From Aliikangiella marina (GTDB taxonomy: Bacteria > Pseudomonadota > Gammaproteobacteria > Enterobacterales > Kangiellaceae), in contig NZ_VIKR01000004.1 in NCBI RefSeq assembly GCF_007004765.1, positions 248,001-312,000 of the forward strand: DNA of 64,000 bases. Direction: 5' to 3'. The notes under the pieces were generated by a model. The model was not told the origin of the DNA. It saw nothing but the letters and a program-made list of their open reading frames with translations, and searched no databases. This document shows, in pieces, positions 9,038 through 17,097 of the stretch. How positions within the stretch are numbered: the stretch's first letter is position 1; the number at the start of each line of letters is the position of its first letter. The position numbers were made by a program, and so were the translations under genes.

Positions 9038-10237
9038 ATGACTAAAAAACTGTTGATGTCTGCAGCTTTGTTGGCAGGTTCGAGTATTTTTAATGTTGCC
9101 GCAGAAACGGAATTTGAATTTCGCGGTAACGTTGAGCTTCAAGGGCGATTATTTACTGAAGATGCTTTATTTCCACTACAAAATGATGAGCAGTTTTCAC
9201 TCGCCTTTGCGCCGGAGTTCTACTGGAGCTGGAACAATGGGGATGATGCTATAGAGTTTGTACCGTCGTACCGCCTCGATCAACATGATGATGAGAGAAC
9301 GCATGGGGACATCCGCGAGTTGGCTTGGATCCATGTCGGCGATGATTGGGAGACCCGAATTGGTATTCGTCGTGTATTTTGGGGCGTTACCGAATTCCAA
9401 CATTTAGTCGATGTCATCAATCAAAGCGACTCCGTCGAAGACATTGATAATGAGGATAAACTCGGTCAACCCATGATAAACCTTTCGTTGGTGAGAGACT
9501 GGGGGATTATCGATTTTTATGTTTTACCTTACTTTCGAGAACGAACCTTTGCTGGTCCGGAAGGACGTCCAAGCATTCCGATTATTGATACCGATAACGC
9601 ATTTTACCAATCAAGCGATGAGGAGAATCATATCGATTTTGCCGTAAGATGGGCACACAGTATCGATGATTATGAACTTGCGGTTAGCGTTTTTGATGGT
9701 ACTAGTCGCGAGCCACTTTTGGTGCCGACAAATCCAATCGACCCCAACACCACACTTACTCCGCTTTATATTCAAATTACTCAAGTTGGAATTGAACTAC
9801 AAGCTAATATCGAGGACTCTTTGTGGAAACTTGAAATGATCCACAATCAAAATGATATCGAAGATTACTGGGCATTGCAGGGAGGGATCGAATATTCTCA
9901 GTATGGTGTGTTTGATTCTAACGCCGATCTCGGCTGGCTGGTTGAATACGGATGGGATGAACGCGGCGAAGATAGTCCTTCAAACTTTCAAAATGATATC
10001 TTTTTTGGCAATCGCTTGGCACTAAATGATGTTGATTCAACCGAAATTCTGTTCGGCCTAAGTTACGACTTAGATTTTGATTCTACCAATGTATTGCTAG
10101 AAGCTTCCCGTCGTTTTGGTAATAGCGTCAAAGTCTCATTAGATATGCGTTTGTTTGAGTCAGATGACTTTAATGATCCAATTTATTTGTTCCGACGCGA
10201 CGATCATCTACAAATCACCGCGCAGTACTTTTTTTAG
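9038..10237 (+). CDS. Outer-membrane beta-barrel protein of the RND/LolA-like cluster
   Basis: 399 residues with a signal peptide ending near NVAA-ETEF (about residue 22) and a C-terminal Phe (AQYFF), the usual outer-membrane assembly signal. The sequence is alternating, aromatic and acidic, with repeated strands such as DIRELAWIHVGDDWETRIGIRRVFWG, as expected for a barrel. I do not recognise a named porin. It is last in the tetR-RND-LolA-like cluster and ends before a strong terminator, so it is probably the outer-membrane partner of the transporter. Confidence 0.75.
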   Translation: MTKKLLMSAALLAGSSIFNVAAETEFEFRGNVELQGRLFTEDALFPLQNDEQFSLAFAPEFYWSWNNGDDAIEFVPSYRLDQHDDERTHGDIRELAWIHVGDDWETRIGIRRVFWGVTEFQHLVDVINQSDSVEDIDNEDKLGQPMINLSLVRDWGIIDFYVLPYFRERTFAGPEGRPSIPIIDTDNAFYQSSDEENHIDFAVRWAHSIDDYELAVSVFDGTSREPLLVPTNPIDPNTTLTPLYIQITQVGIELQANIEDSLWKLEMIHNQNDIEDYWALQGGIEYSQYGVFDSNADLGWLVEYGWDERGEDSPSNFQNDIFFGNRLALNDVDSTEILFGLSYDLDFDSTNVLLEASRRFGNSVKVSLDMRLFESDDFNDPIYLFRRDDHLQITAQYFF

Positions 10238-10286
10238 CCAACCCTAAAGCGTCGATTTTAATAACCGTTTTACTCTTTCCCGTCCT

Positions 10287-10330
10287 AGCCAGTTAAGTCA
10301 TTGATTTTTAATACTTAACTGGCTTTTTTT
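10287..10330 (+). terminator. Rho-independent terminator of the tetR/RND cluster
   Basis: A perfect 12-bp stem, AGCCAGTTAAGT (10287-10298) with ACTTAACTGGCT (10313-10324), followed by a run of T to 10330. Confidence 0.9.
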
Positions 10331-10440
10331 ATTGTGCCTGAAAAAGCGACATGCCCATTTTAATTGGCTAATTAATGCTAGACAGTTTAAACGTCGAGCA
10401 ATAGACTAAATCTAACTGAAGCAAAGCTGTAAATGTTTAA

Positions 10441-11199
10441 ATGTCTTACTACGCCCTAACTCATGGTGACGCAATTGATTGGTTGCAAACGCTACCGGAT
10501 GAATCGATCGATTTAGTCATCACCGATCCACCGTATGAATCCTTGGAGAAGCATCGTGCAATTGGCACGACGACTCGACTAAAGGACTCTAAAAGTTCTT
10601 CGAACCAATGGTTCAACATTTTCCCCAATAACCGCTTTCCCGATTTGTTTAGTGAAGTATTCCGCGTTCTAAAACCGAATACTCATTTTTATTTGTTTTG
10701 CGACCAAGAGACGATGTTTGAAGCGAAGCCCATCGGTGAGAAAATTGGCTTTAAGTTTTGGAAACCCATCGTATGGGATAAAGAAAAAATTGGCATGGGG
10801 TATCACTACAGAGCAAGATATGAGTTTATTTTATTTTTTGAGAAAGGGAAAAGAAAACTCAACGATCTTAGTATTCCGGACGTTCTCTCAATACCGCGAA
10901 TTTGGAAAGGTTACCCAACAGAGAAACCAGCAGCGCTGTCTAAAATTTTGGTTGAACAAAGTACTCAGGAAAACGAAATCGTTATCGACCCATTTTTTGG
11001 CTCGGGTAGCGTCGGTGAAGCGTCTCTGTCGGCTTCCCGACAGTTTTTAGGATCGGATATTTCTGACAGTGCACTAGAACATGCGAGTCTCCGCTTGGCC
11101 GCAATCGATGGCACAGAAAGTAAAACACCACAGGATCTCATCGATTTTTCGGCTTATAATAGCGCAGCTCAACAAACATTAGATTTAGCAGAGCTTTAA
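10441..11199 (+). CDS. Site-specific DNA methyltransferase (beta class, DPPY)
   Basis: 252 residues. Motif IV is DPPY at residues 29-32 (DLVITDPPYESL) and motif I comes at the end (VIDPFFGSGSVGEA, FFGSGS at 185-190). Motif IV before motif I is the beta-class order, as in N6-adenine or N4-cytosine methyltransferases. The RARYEFILFFEKG segment (about 124-136) and KPAALSKILVEQ (motif X region) also fit. A PD-(D/E)XK nuclease gene starts 25 bp downstream on the same strand, suggesting a compact type II restriction-modification pair. The recognition sequence cannot be read from the protein. Confidence 0.85.
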   Translation: MSYYALTHGDAIDWLQTLPDESIDLVITDPPYESLEKHRAIGTTTRLKDSKSSSNQWFNIFPNNRFPDLFSEVFRVLKPNTHFYLFCDQETMFEAKPIGEKIGFKFWKPIVWDKEKIGMGYHYRARYEFILFFEKGKRKLNDLSIPDVLSIPRIWKGYPTEKPAALSKILVEQSTQENEIVIDPFFGSGSVGEASLSASRQFLGSDISDSALEHASLRLAAIDGTESKTPQDLIDFSAYNSAAQQTLDLAEL

Positions 11200-11223
11200 G
11201 TGATTTTACTTTAGGATCAAACA

Positions 11224-11682
11224 TTGAACGGAAATGAATACGCAGACTGGGTCGCTAACTACATCAAGCATAATTTTGGTCAACGCGGACTCAAAATTTA
11301 TCGCGAGGTCAGTATCGGTAAAAGTATTATCGGTAAAAATCGTCGAGTCGATGTATTAGTCATTGACGAGTCTCAAAATCTCGCAGTCGCAATAGAGTGT
11401 AAATATCAATCGACATCCGGTACCGTCGACGAAAAAATTCCCTATACGCTCGCCGACACCAAAGCCATGCAGATGGATGCCTACATTGCCTATGGCGGTG
11501 GTGGTTTTTCTAAAGGTGTCATCCATATGCTTGAAGCATCTGAGCTAGCATGTCACGCAGAGCCGAGCGAAAATGATATTCTTTTATACTCTCAAACTCG
11601 AGATACTCAAGAACTCGATCAAATCTTGGCCATGCGTTTTGGTTGGTGGGATGTATTTACCGAGGGAAAGCTGCCGCTATAA
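11224..11682 (+). CDS. PD-(D/E)XK family nuclease, partner of the methyltransferase
   Basis: 152 residues from a TTG start preceded by TAGGA at suitable spacing; I see no better ATG. The catalytic core is visible: Glu28 (YREVS), Asp43 (RRVDVLVID), then Glu58-Cys-Lys60 (LAVAIECKYQ), which is D-x14-E-x-K on a beta hairpin. Fused to no other domain, it is close to the minimum size for such nucleases. Its position right after the methyltransferase suggests a restriction enzyme, but it could also be a housekeeping or repair nuclease. I cannot name its family. Confidence 0.7.
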   Translation: MNGNEYADWVANYIKHNFGQRGLKIYREVSIGKSIIGKNRRVDVLVIDESQNLAVAIECKYQSTSGTVDEKIPYTLADTKAMQMDAYIAYGGGGFSKGVIHMLEASELACHAEPSENDILLYSQTRDTQELDQILAMRFGWWDVFTEGKLPL

Positions 11683-11698
11683 CAACTGGTCAAACGGC

Positions 11699-11968
11699 TT
11701 AGTTTTCTAATGCACAGCTTTCGCTGAGACATATTTTTTTATATATCAACGCTCGAAAACCAAAACAGTAAGCGATCATTATTAAAACAACGGTTAATGT
11801 CTGACTAATCAACCGGGCGACATTTCCGGAAAAACTAAATAAATTAACCAACCGGTTGATCCCACTTGCGGATACTCCCTGAAATAGGTCGACTGTCATC
11901 TGCATAGCAAGACCGATCAAAAGTAAGCCCATAAAAAAAGAAAGTCTCAATTTCATTAGCGTGTCCAT
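11699..11968 (-). CDS. Small two-helix membrane protein, unknown
   Basis: 89 residues with two hydrophobic segments (about 9-24, FFMGLLLIGLAMQM; and about 58-76, LTVVLIMIAYCFGFRALIY) and little else. The ATG at 11968 lacks a clear ribosome-binding site; Met5 (11956) is an alternative. I do not recognise it. It converges on the nuclease gene with a 16-bp gap and stands alone. Confidence 0.5.
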   Translation of the reverse strand: MDTLMKLRLSFFMGLLLIGLAMQMTVDLFQGVSASGINRLVNLFSFSGNVARLISQTLTVVLIMIAYCFGFRALIYKKICLSESCALEN

Positions 11969-12259
11969 AAAGTGAATTCATTCAAGGTCAAGTAATCGAT
12001 CGTTTACTGATCCAACTGCTTTATTAGTCGCATTGAGTAGCGATTTATTACACTAGTCATTTAAATGTTAGTCCTAGCACCACTAATTAATTTGCCTAGT
12101 GACCATTGACTTTAATCAGAATTCATCAAGCTTACTCACTATCTTGGTCCGATTTAAGCGAGGATTAAACCAAGTAAAATTACACAGACAAAGGTTGTGC
12201 TAAAAAATGTTAAAAACAGGTAGTTAACCGCGTTTATATCGATTAAAGAGACGTAAAGC

Positions 12260-13090
12260 TTATCCGTAAATAGCGAATAGCTCGTTGGCATGATCGCGCT
12301 TACTGCCATCGCAGCTGATAAATCGACGCACAGGGAACGACTCTATCAGAGCATCTTCGTAGATTTCACGAGTCATTGAGGTATCATGATTGGATATGAT
12401 GACTTTGACGCCACGGGCCGCCAACTTTTTCGCCCGATAAGCCAATTCTATTTGCTGATCATAGGAAAATCCTTGTGACGCATAACTGGTGAAACTTGCG
12501 GTTGGCGAAAGAGGTACGTACGGTGGATCGCAATAGACAACATCCCCTCGTCGAGCACGGTTCATGACGGAGACGAAATCTGCGCACACAAACTTTGCGT
12601 GTTTCGCGTGAGAAATAAAGTGAATCATTTCCTTCTCGGGGAAATAGGGTTTTACGTATTTTCCAAAAGGCACGTTAAACTCATGAGATTTATTGTATCG
12701 ACATAGTCCATTAAACCCATGCCTATTTAAATACACAAAAATCGCCGCTCTTCGTCTTCCTTTAACACCGGAATTAAATTCAGTGCGTAATTTGTTATAG
12801 GCTTGCTGCTTATTATTCTCTTCACTAAAAAAAGAGTTTGCATACTTAACAAACTTGCCCTTCTCTTTTTGCAGGCATTGGTAGAGGTTGACTAAATCCG
12901 GATTGATATCGCCCAATAAATATTTGTCAAAATCAAAGTTTAAGAAAACCGCGCCGGATCCCACAAAAGGTTCGATTAGCTTACGACCATGTAAATGGGG
13001 AGCAAGACGATCGACCAAACGGTATTTTCCGCCAGCCCACTTTAAAAATGGTCGACTGCGCTGTGCTGTTATTGGGTAATATTTAGTCAA
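12260..13090 (-). CDS. dam: DNA adenine methylase Dam
   Basis: 276 residues, the usual Dam size. The N-terminal SAM site RPFLKWAGGKYRL (13-25) and IEPFVGSGAVFLN (39-51, motif I) precede the catalytic DPPY (188-191, VVYCDPPYVPLSPTASFTSY), the alpha-class order. The C-terminal SNHDT and FPVRRFISCDGSKR segments are typical of Dam, which methylates adenine in GATC for mismatch repair and replication control. The start appears to be TTG at 13090, as no ATG or GTG lies close by; translation is therefore probably weak. Transcribed alone. Confidence 0.92.
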   Translation of the reverse strand: MTKYYPITAQRSRPFLKWAGGKYRLVDRLAPHLHGRKLIEPFVGSGAVFLNFDFDKYLLGDINPDLVNLYQCLQKEKGKFVKYANSFFSEENNKQQAYNKLRTEFNSGVKGRRRAAIFVYLNRHGFNGLCRYNKSHEFNVPFGKYVKPYFPEKEMIHFISHAKHAKFVCADFVSVMNRARRGDVVYCDPPYVPLSPTASFTSYASQGFSYDQQIELAYRAKKLAARGVKVIISNHDTSMTREIYEDALIESFPVRRFISCDGSKRDHANELFAIYG

Positions 13091-13196
13091 TGAAGACTCT
13101 AAGGATACGACGTTTAGGTAGGGAGTTTACGGAAATCACCGCCATTAGTGAAATGATTTGTTGATTTAAATGAGTTGAACGCTCCCCTAAAAACAC

Positions 13197-14042
13197 CTAA
13201 GCCGTTTGCGATAACAAAGGTTGTTGTTCGAGATCTTCCAAGGCACCTGAGTTGGCAATTCGTTGATTAAGCGCAAGCGATGCTCTTCGAGCGGCCACTG
13301 GGTTGGTTACTGAGAAACCGTCGTTTTCCTCGCTGACAGAGACCGACACTTCTCCAACTCGAGTATCATTGTTCGACTCATTCGACGCTTGAGCTTCTTC
13401 AGTGCGCTGGACGCTAAGCTCGACTCTTGCTTGGTTGGCAATTTGGCCCGCGATTGCTGCGACCTTTAAATCTTGTCCAGAAGGATCGGCTGGGGCCAAT
13501 GCAGCACGCTGCACTTGTTGCATTTTTTGAATAGTCGCCTGAGGATCGCCAGGTACCCGACTAGTATCAATGGAAACTTCACCCGCTATTGCATATCGCT
13601 TACCGTCTGGGCCGGTAGTGTAGGTGTAGCTTGGCGCACCGGCGTATTGTCCGCCGACGGCCGCATGTGCTCTTTCATGGGCTTTTACTTCAAGATCGGT
13701 TCTTTTTAATTCATCAACAATACGCTGCTCTTGAAGTTCTTGCCTTTTCTCTTGCCTGCTCTCTTGTCCTTCTGCCTGTTGCTGACTGTTTTGGTCTTGC
13801 CTCGATTGGCCTGATTGTTCACCTTCCTTATCAACTCGATCTCGTTGATTGGACGGTGAATTACTCTCAACATTGGCGCGCTGCTGTTCAGCTGTATCAG
13901 CGGTCTTTCGAGCTTTCGGGCTATCTGTTGTCGATTTAGGCTCAGGAACCGGATTCTTTTGGGCAGACTCAGCCGCTACCGCTTCGGTAGGTGGGTTTGC
14001 CGTAGAAACAGGCAAAGCAACTGGCGCTGAGGATATAAGCAT
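13197..14042 (-). CDS. SprA-related putative zinc metalloprotease
   Basis: 281 residues. The first 110 or so are low-complexity and Gln/Ser/Glu-rich (a flexible or coiled region). A conserved core follows with the zincin motif HERAH at residues 122-126 (LEVKAHERAHAAVGGQYAG), then YTYTTGPDGKRYAIAGEVSIDTS and DPQATIQKMQQVQRAALAPADPSGQDLKVAA. This core is characteristic of the SprA-related/CJM1_0395 family of putative metalloproteases. No signal peptide is apparent. It is co-directional with the small protein 44 bp upstream. The substrate is unknown. Confidence 0.85.
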   Translation of the reverse strand: MLISSAPVALPVSTANPPTEAVAAESAQKNPVPEPKSTTDSPKARKTADTAEQQRANVESNSPSNQRDRVDKEGEQSGQSRQDQNSQQQAEGQESRQEKRQELQEQRIVDELKRTDLEVKAHERAHAAVGGQYAGAPSYTYTTGPDGKRYAIAGEVSIDTSRVPGDPQATIQKMQQVQRAALAPADPSGQDLKVAAIAGQIANQARVELSVQRTEEAQASNESNNDTRVGEVSVSVSEENDGFSVTNPVAARRASLALNQRIANSGALEDLEQQPLLSQTA

Positions 14043-14086
14043 TTTTCTTTCTTAAAACAATCTGTAAAAAACTTTAAAAATGGTCA

Positions 14087-14335
14087 CTAAGCCTTAACAT
14101 CAAGTAAGGTACCAACTAAATCTGAGGCCGTTTCGATTATTTCGACACTCGCCCGAGCATCAATTTCCGCAACTTTTAAATCAACAATACTACTGGTTAA
14201 ATCTTGTTGGTTAATTCCCGCTTGCGATGCATCTTCGACAGACTGCGACGCGATTTCTTGCGCGGCTTTGTTAGCACGCGAAGCAGCATCTTGAAAACCC
14301 TGCACCCCAGTGTTTAAAATTCCAGAAACATCCAC
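14087..14335 (-). CDS. Small protein resembling flagellar rod/hook C-termini
   Basis: 82 residues from a GTG start preceded by AGAGG at 7-bp spacing. The C-terminal half (SSIVDLKVAEIDARASVEIIETASDLVGTLLDVKA) resembles the coiled-coil C-terminus of flagellar rod and hook proteins such as FlgC and FlgE, while the rest of those proteins is absent. It lies upstream of the SprA-like metalloprotease gene. There are no other flagellar genes in the window, so its role is uncertain. Confidence 0.6.
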   Translation of the reverse strand: MDVSGILNTGVQGFQDAASRANKAAQEIASQSVEDASQAGINQQDLTSSIVDLKVAEIDARASVEIIETASDLVGTLLDVKA

Positions 14336-14545
14336 GGCAAACCTCTACTTCAATAACAACACGACAAAAAACGAATAAAAACATTTACTTACCTAAAAAA
14401 CAAAGGTCAGTTAAACGCGCCCGTATCTTTGTTATCGGCCGCCAAATGTCGAGATTTAGCGATTCCTGAAAATATTTTGTGTTTCCGCTTTTTTGAGAAT
14501 GTTACAGGTTTTAAAGCGAGGCCCAGTCACTCGGGCGGAATGGAG

Positions 14546-14908
14546 TTAAAACAATAAGATAACCAGCCAAACAACGACTAGTAAAGTCAGACAAGTAAAT
14601 ACCATCGCAGAGCCAATATCCTTTGCTCTTCCCGATAACTCATGATGTTCTGGACCAATTCGGTCTATCGCCGCTTCAATCGCGGAATTACTCAATTCAG
14701 CAATAATCACCAGAAAAAGTGGCATTATTAACCATAAAAAATCGTATTTGGTTTCAGCTAACAAATAAGCCAAGGGTATCCCCACTGCAGCGAGCAAAAC
14801 CTCTTGCCTGAATGCCGCTTCGTTATTCCAAGCGGCGGCAAAGCCTTTCATTGAGTAGCCGGTGGCATCAATAATACGCGGAATGCCGGTTTTCCCTGGT
14901 TTCGCCAT
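14546..14908 (-). CDS. dgkA: Diacylglycerol kinase
   Basis: 120 residues, the normal DgkA size, with three membrane helices. Signature regions are the N-terminal YSMKGFAAAWNNEAAFRQE (19-37) and the conserved ELSNSAIEAAIDRIG (70-84), followed by HHELSGRAKDIGSAMVF. The enzyme phosphorylates diacylglycerol to phosphatidic acid at the inner membrane, recycling the lipid released during membrane-derived glycan or lipid A modification. A good ribosome-binding site (AAGGAA) precedes the ATG. Confidence 0.95.
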   Translation of the reverse strand: MAKPGKTGIPRIIDATGYSMKGFAAAWNNEAAFRQEVLLAAVGIPLAYLLAETKYDFLWLIMPLFLVIIAELSNSAIEAAIDRIGPEHHELSGRAKDIGSAMVFTCLTLLVVVWLVILLF

Positions 14909-14958
14909 CTTTTATTATTCCTTTGATTATGCTTTTGATTAATTCATTACTTGGCTTT

Positions 14959-16539
14959 TTATTGGCGATCTTGTGATTGGCGATCTTGCTTTTCTTGAGC
15001 AACCATTCGTTTAACATCTGCAAGTAGCTTCTTGGCATCAAATACAATACCGTCTTTAATCGTATATTTTACACCGCCAACTGTTACCGGTTTATTATTC
15101 TCGTCTAACTTAATATGCCCCGTACCGTAAAGTGTCTTAAAATTATGTAAAGGGTTCTCCTCAAGGACAACTAGATCTGCTAACTTCCCTACGCGTATAG
15201 AGCCGATATCATCGGCCATGCCTAATGCTTCAGCACCGTTAATGGTCGCAGACTTTAATACTTCAAGCGGATGAAATCCGGCTTCTTGCAGTAGTTCAAG
15301 TTCTCTGATGTATCCAAACCCATAAAGCTTGTAGATATAACCTGAGTCAGAGCCTGTTGTTACTCTTCCACCGTGATTTTTATAATCGTTCAAAAAAGTC
15401 ATCCAGCGTGAAAAATTTTGCTTCCAGTTAATTTCTTCTTGAGTCGTCCAGTCAAACCAATAGGAACCATGCGAATAACGGCTGGGTTGGAAAAAATCCC
15501 ACAACCTTGGCAAGGTATATTCCTGATGCCAATCTGCATTTCGTTCACGCATTAGATCGCGACTTGCTTCGTAAATTGTCATGGTTGGGTTAATAGTGAA
15601 GTCTAATTCAATTAATTCATCTCTCACTTGATTCCATTTTTGACTGCCGGGCTCTGCAGCTTGCAACCAAAGTTTTCCAGCTTCTCCAAAGCGGTGCTGT
15701 TCATTGTTATAGTTATAATCCAGCGAATAATTTTGGATAACTTGATCATCAAACATCGCTTCGGGTAAGCCGTACCAATGCTCCATGGTATCTAAACCCA
15801 ATCTTGCACTGTCAATAACGTTCATATGGACTACATCTAGTTGAGCATGATGCATCATAGTCTTTAAATTCTGCGCCTTGGCTTCTTCAATAGCAGCTTT
15901 CATTATCGACGGGTGAGCACCAAAAAACTTAATTCCTTTCGCCCCTTGTCTGGCAATTTTTTTAACCCAGGTTTTGGCTTTCTTCGGCGAAGTGATGGCT
16001 ACAGGATAGCCCATTCCGAACCCAAAATAAGGCACTATTCTCGGTGCTGTAATGGTATTTTTTGCACTACGATTGACATGGTCCATGGTGAAACTGACCC
16101 CATTAAAACTGCCAGGTTCGCGGACTGTGGTAATACCATGCGCCAACCAGAGTTTGAGGGAGTATTCTGCAGAATTTATTTGCTTGTCATTGCCGATATG
16201 GCCGTGCATGTCAACAAATCCGGGAATGACATAATGACCAGTCAAATCCATTTCTTTATCGCCTGGTAAAACCTCTGGTCGCGTCGCGACGATGGGTACG
16301 CCAGGATAACCGACACTAACTACTTGTGTAATTCGATTTTGCTCAATAACGATATCCATTGGACCGCGTGCAGGCGCGCCTTCGCCATTAATTACCGTAA
16401 CACCACGAAGTATCAAGCGACTGAATGGCCCCTCCCCTTGCGTTCTCTCAGGTGCTTTTTCTGGCGCAGCGATCGATGAATTGCTGGAGCAAATCACTAC
16501 AAGCGACAAAATCAGTGAAATTATTCGATAGTTTTTCAT
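14959..16539 (-). CDS. Secreted amidohydrolase family metal-dependent hydrolase
   Basis: 526 residues with a signal peptide (ISLILSLVVICSSNSSIAAP, cleavage about 25). Amidohydrolase features are the first metal motif VDMHGHIGN (about 109-117), Lys in GIKFFGAHPS, His in MMHHAQLD, and Asp in TTGSDSGY. It ends with the composite sandwich domain (GKLADLVVLEENPL). Members hydrolyse imide, amide or peptide bonds, as in prolidase- and imidazolonepropionase-like enzymes; the substrate is unclear. Its ATG overlaps the TAA of the upstream SRPBCC-like gene by one base (TAATG), so translation is probably coupled. Confidence 0.85.
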   Translation of the reverse strand: MKNYRIISLILSLVVICSSNSSIAAPEKAPERTQGEGPFSRLILRGVTVINGEGAPARGPMDIVIEQNRITQVVSVGYPGVPIVATRPEVLPGDKEMDLTGHYVIPGFVDMHGHIGNDKQINSAEYSLKLWLAHGITTVREPGSFNGVSFTMDHVNRSAKNTITAPRIVPYFGFGMGYPVAITSPKKAKTWVKKIARQGAKGIKFFGAHPSIMKAAIEEAKAQNLKTMMHHAQLDVVHMNVIDSARLGLDTMEHWYGLPEAMFDDQVIQNYSLDYNYNNEQHRFGEAGKLWLQAAEPGSQKWNQVRDELIELDFTINPTMTIYEASRDLMRERNADWHQEYTLPRLWDFFQPSRYSHGSYWFDWTTQEEINWKQNFSRWMTFLNDYKNHGGRVTTGSDSGYIYKLYGFGYIRELELLQEAGFHPLEVLKSATINGAEALGMADDIGSIRVGKLADLVVLEENPLHNFKTLYGTGHIKLDENNKPVTVGGVKYTIKDGIVFDAKKLLADVKRMVAQEKQDRQSQDRQ

Positions 16540-17063
16540 TATTTTTTTACCTTATTGACGAGTCGCTCAAACTGTTGTTTCAAAACTTGTTCTACCGGAC
16601 CCGGCCAAGCTTTTAACCCTGGGACCGCACCGCTCACTTGATAAGTCACTTTTAGCGTCGTCGTACCATCAGAATTACTGGCCATTGAGAAGTCGAGTAC
16701 GCCGTTAACCGGAATAGTTTGTAAAGGACCTAAACCTCCAACCAAACGAATGAGTTTGTTGGGCTGATAATTGACAAGTTCTAAATGTCGCACAATACCT
16801 TGATCACCCAAACGCTCACAAAAGCAATGGCGCTTTTTTAAATCAATATACAGGTTTTCTGATTTTCCGCTGTATGTGTGACTGGGGTGCCACCAATATT
16901 CTATTTTAAGTATTTGCTTATTTAATCGTTCCACTTTTACCGGAAGTTTTTCTTCAAATTGAATCGAAAAATAGTGCTCATTGGCTTCCAAGATTTCTGC
17001 ATGAGCATTGGGAACAAAAAAAATCAGAATAATTAAAAGTAATTTCGTTTTTATTTTAAGCAT
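16539..17063 (-). CDS. Secreted SRPBCC/START-like protein
   Basis: 174 residues from ATG 17063, which has GAGAA upstream and gives a clean signal peptide (LLLIILIFFVPNAHA-E). Upstream starts at 17084 and 17105 have no ribosome-binding site, and the latter overlaps the previous gene. The mature part resembles the SRPBCC ligand-binding fold (YFSIQFEEKLPVKV, then LKVTYQVSGAVPGLKAWPGPVEQVLKQQFERLVNKV at the end). It probably binds a hydrophobic ligand in the periplasm. It is coupled to the amidohydrolase by a TAATG overlap. Confidence 0.7.
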   Translation of the reverse strand: MLKIKTKLLLIILIFFVPNAHAEILEANEHYFSIQFEEKLPVKVERLNKQILKIEYWWHPSHTYSGKSENLYIDLKKRHCFCERLGDQGIVRHLELVNYQPNKLIRLVGGLGPLQTIPVNGVLDFSMASNSDGTTTLKVTYQVSGAVPGLKAWPGPVEQVLKQQFERLVNKVKK

Positions 17064-17097
17064 TATATTTCTCAATAAAGTCATTAGTATTTTTATT

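Noticed and set aside
13473-14055. Plus-strand reading frames opposite the SprA-like gene
   Set aside because: They overlap a well-supported minus-strand gene with biased composition and no domain of their own.
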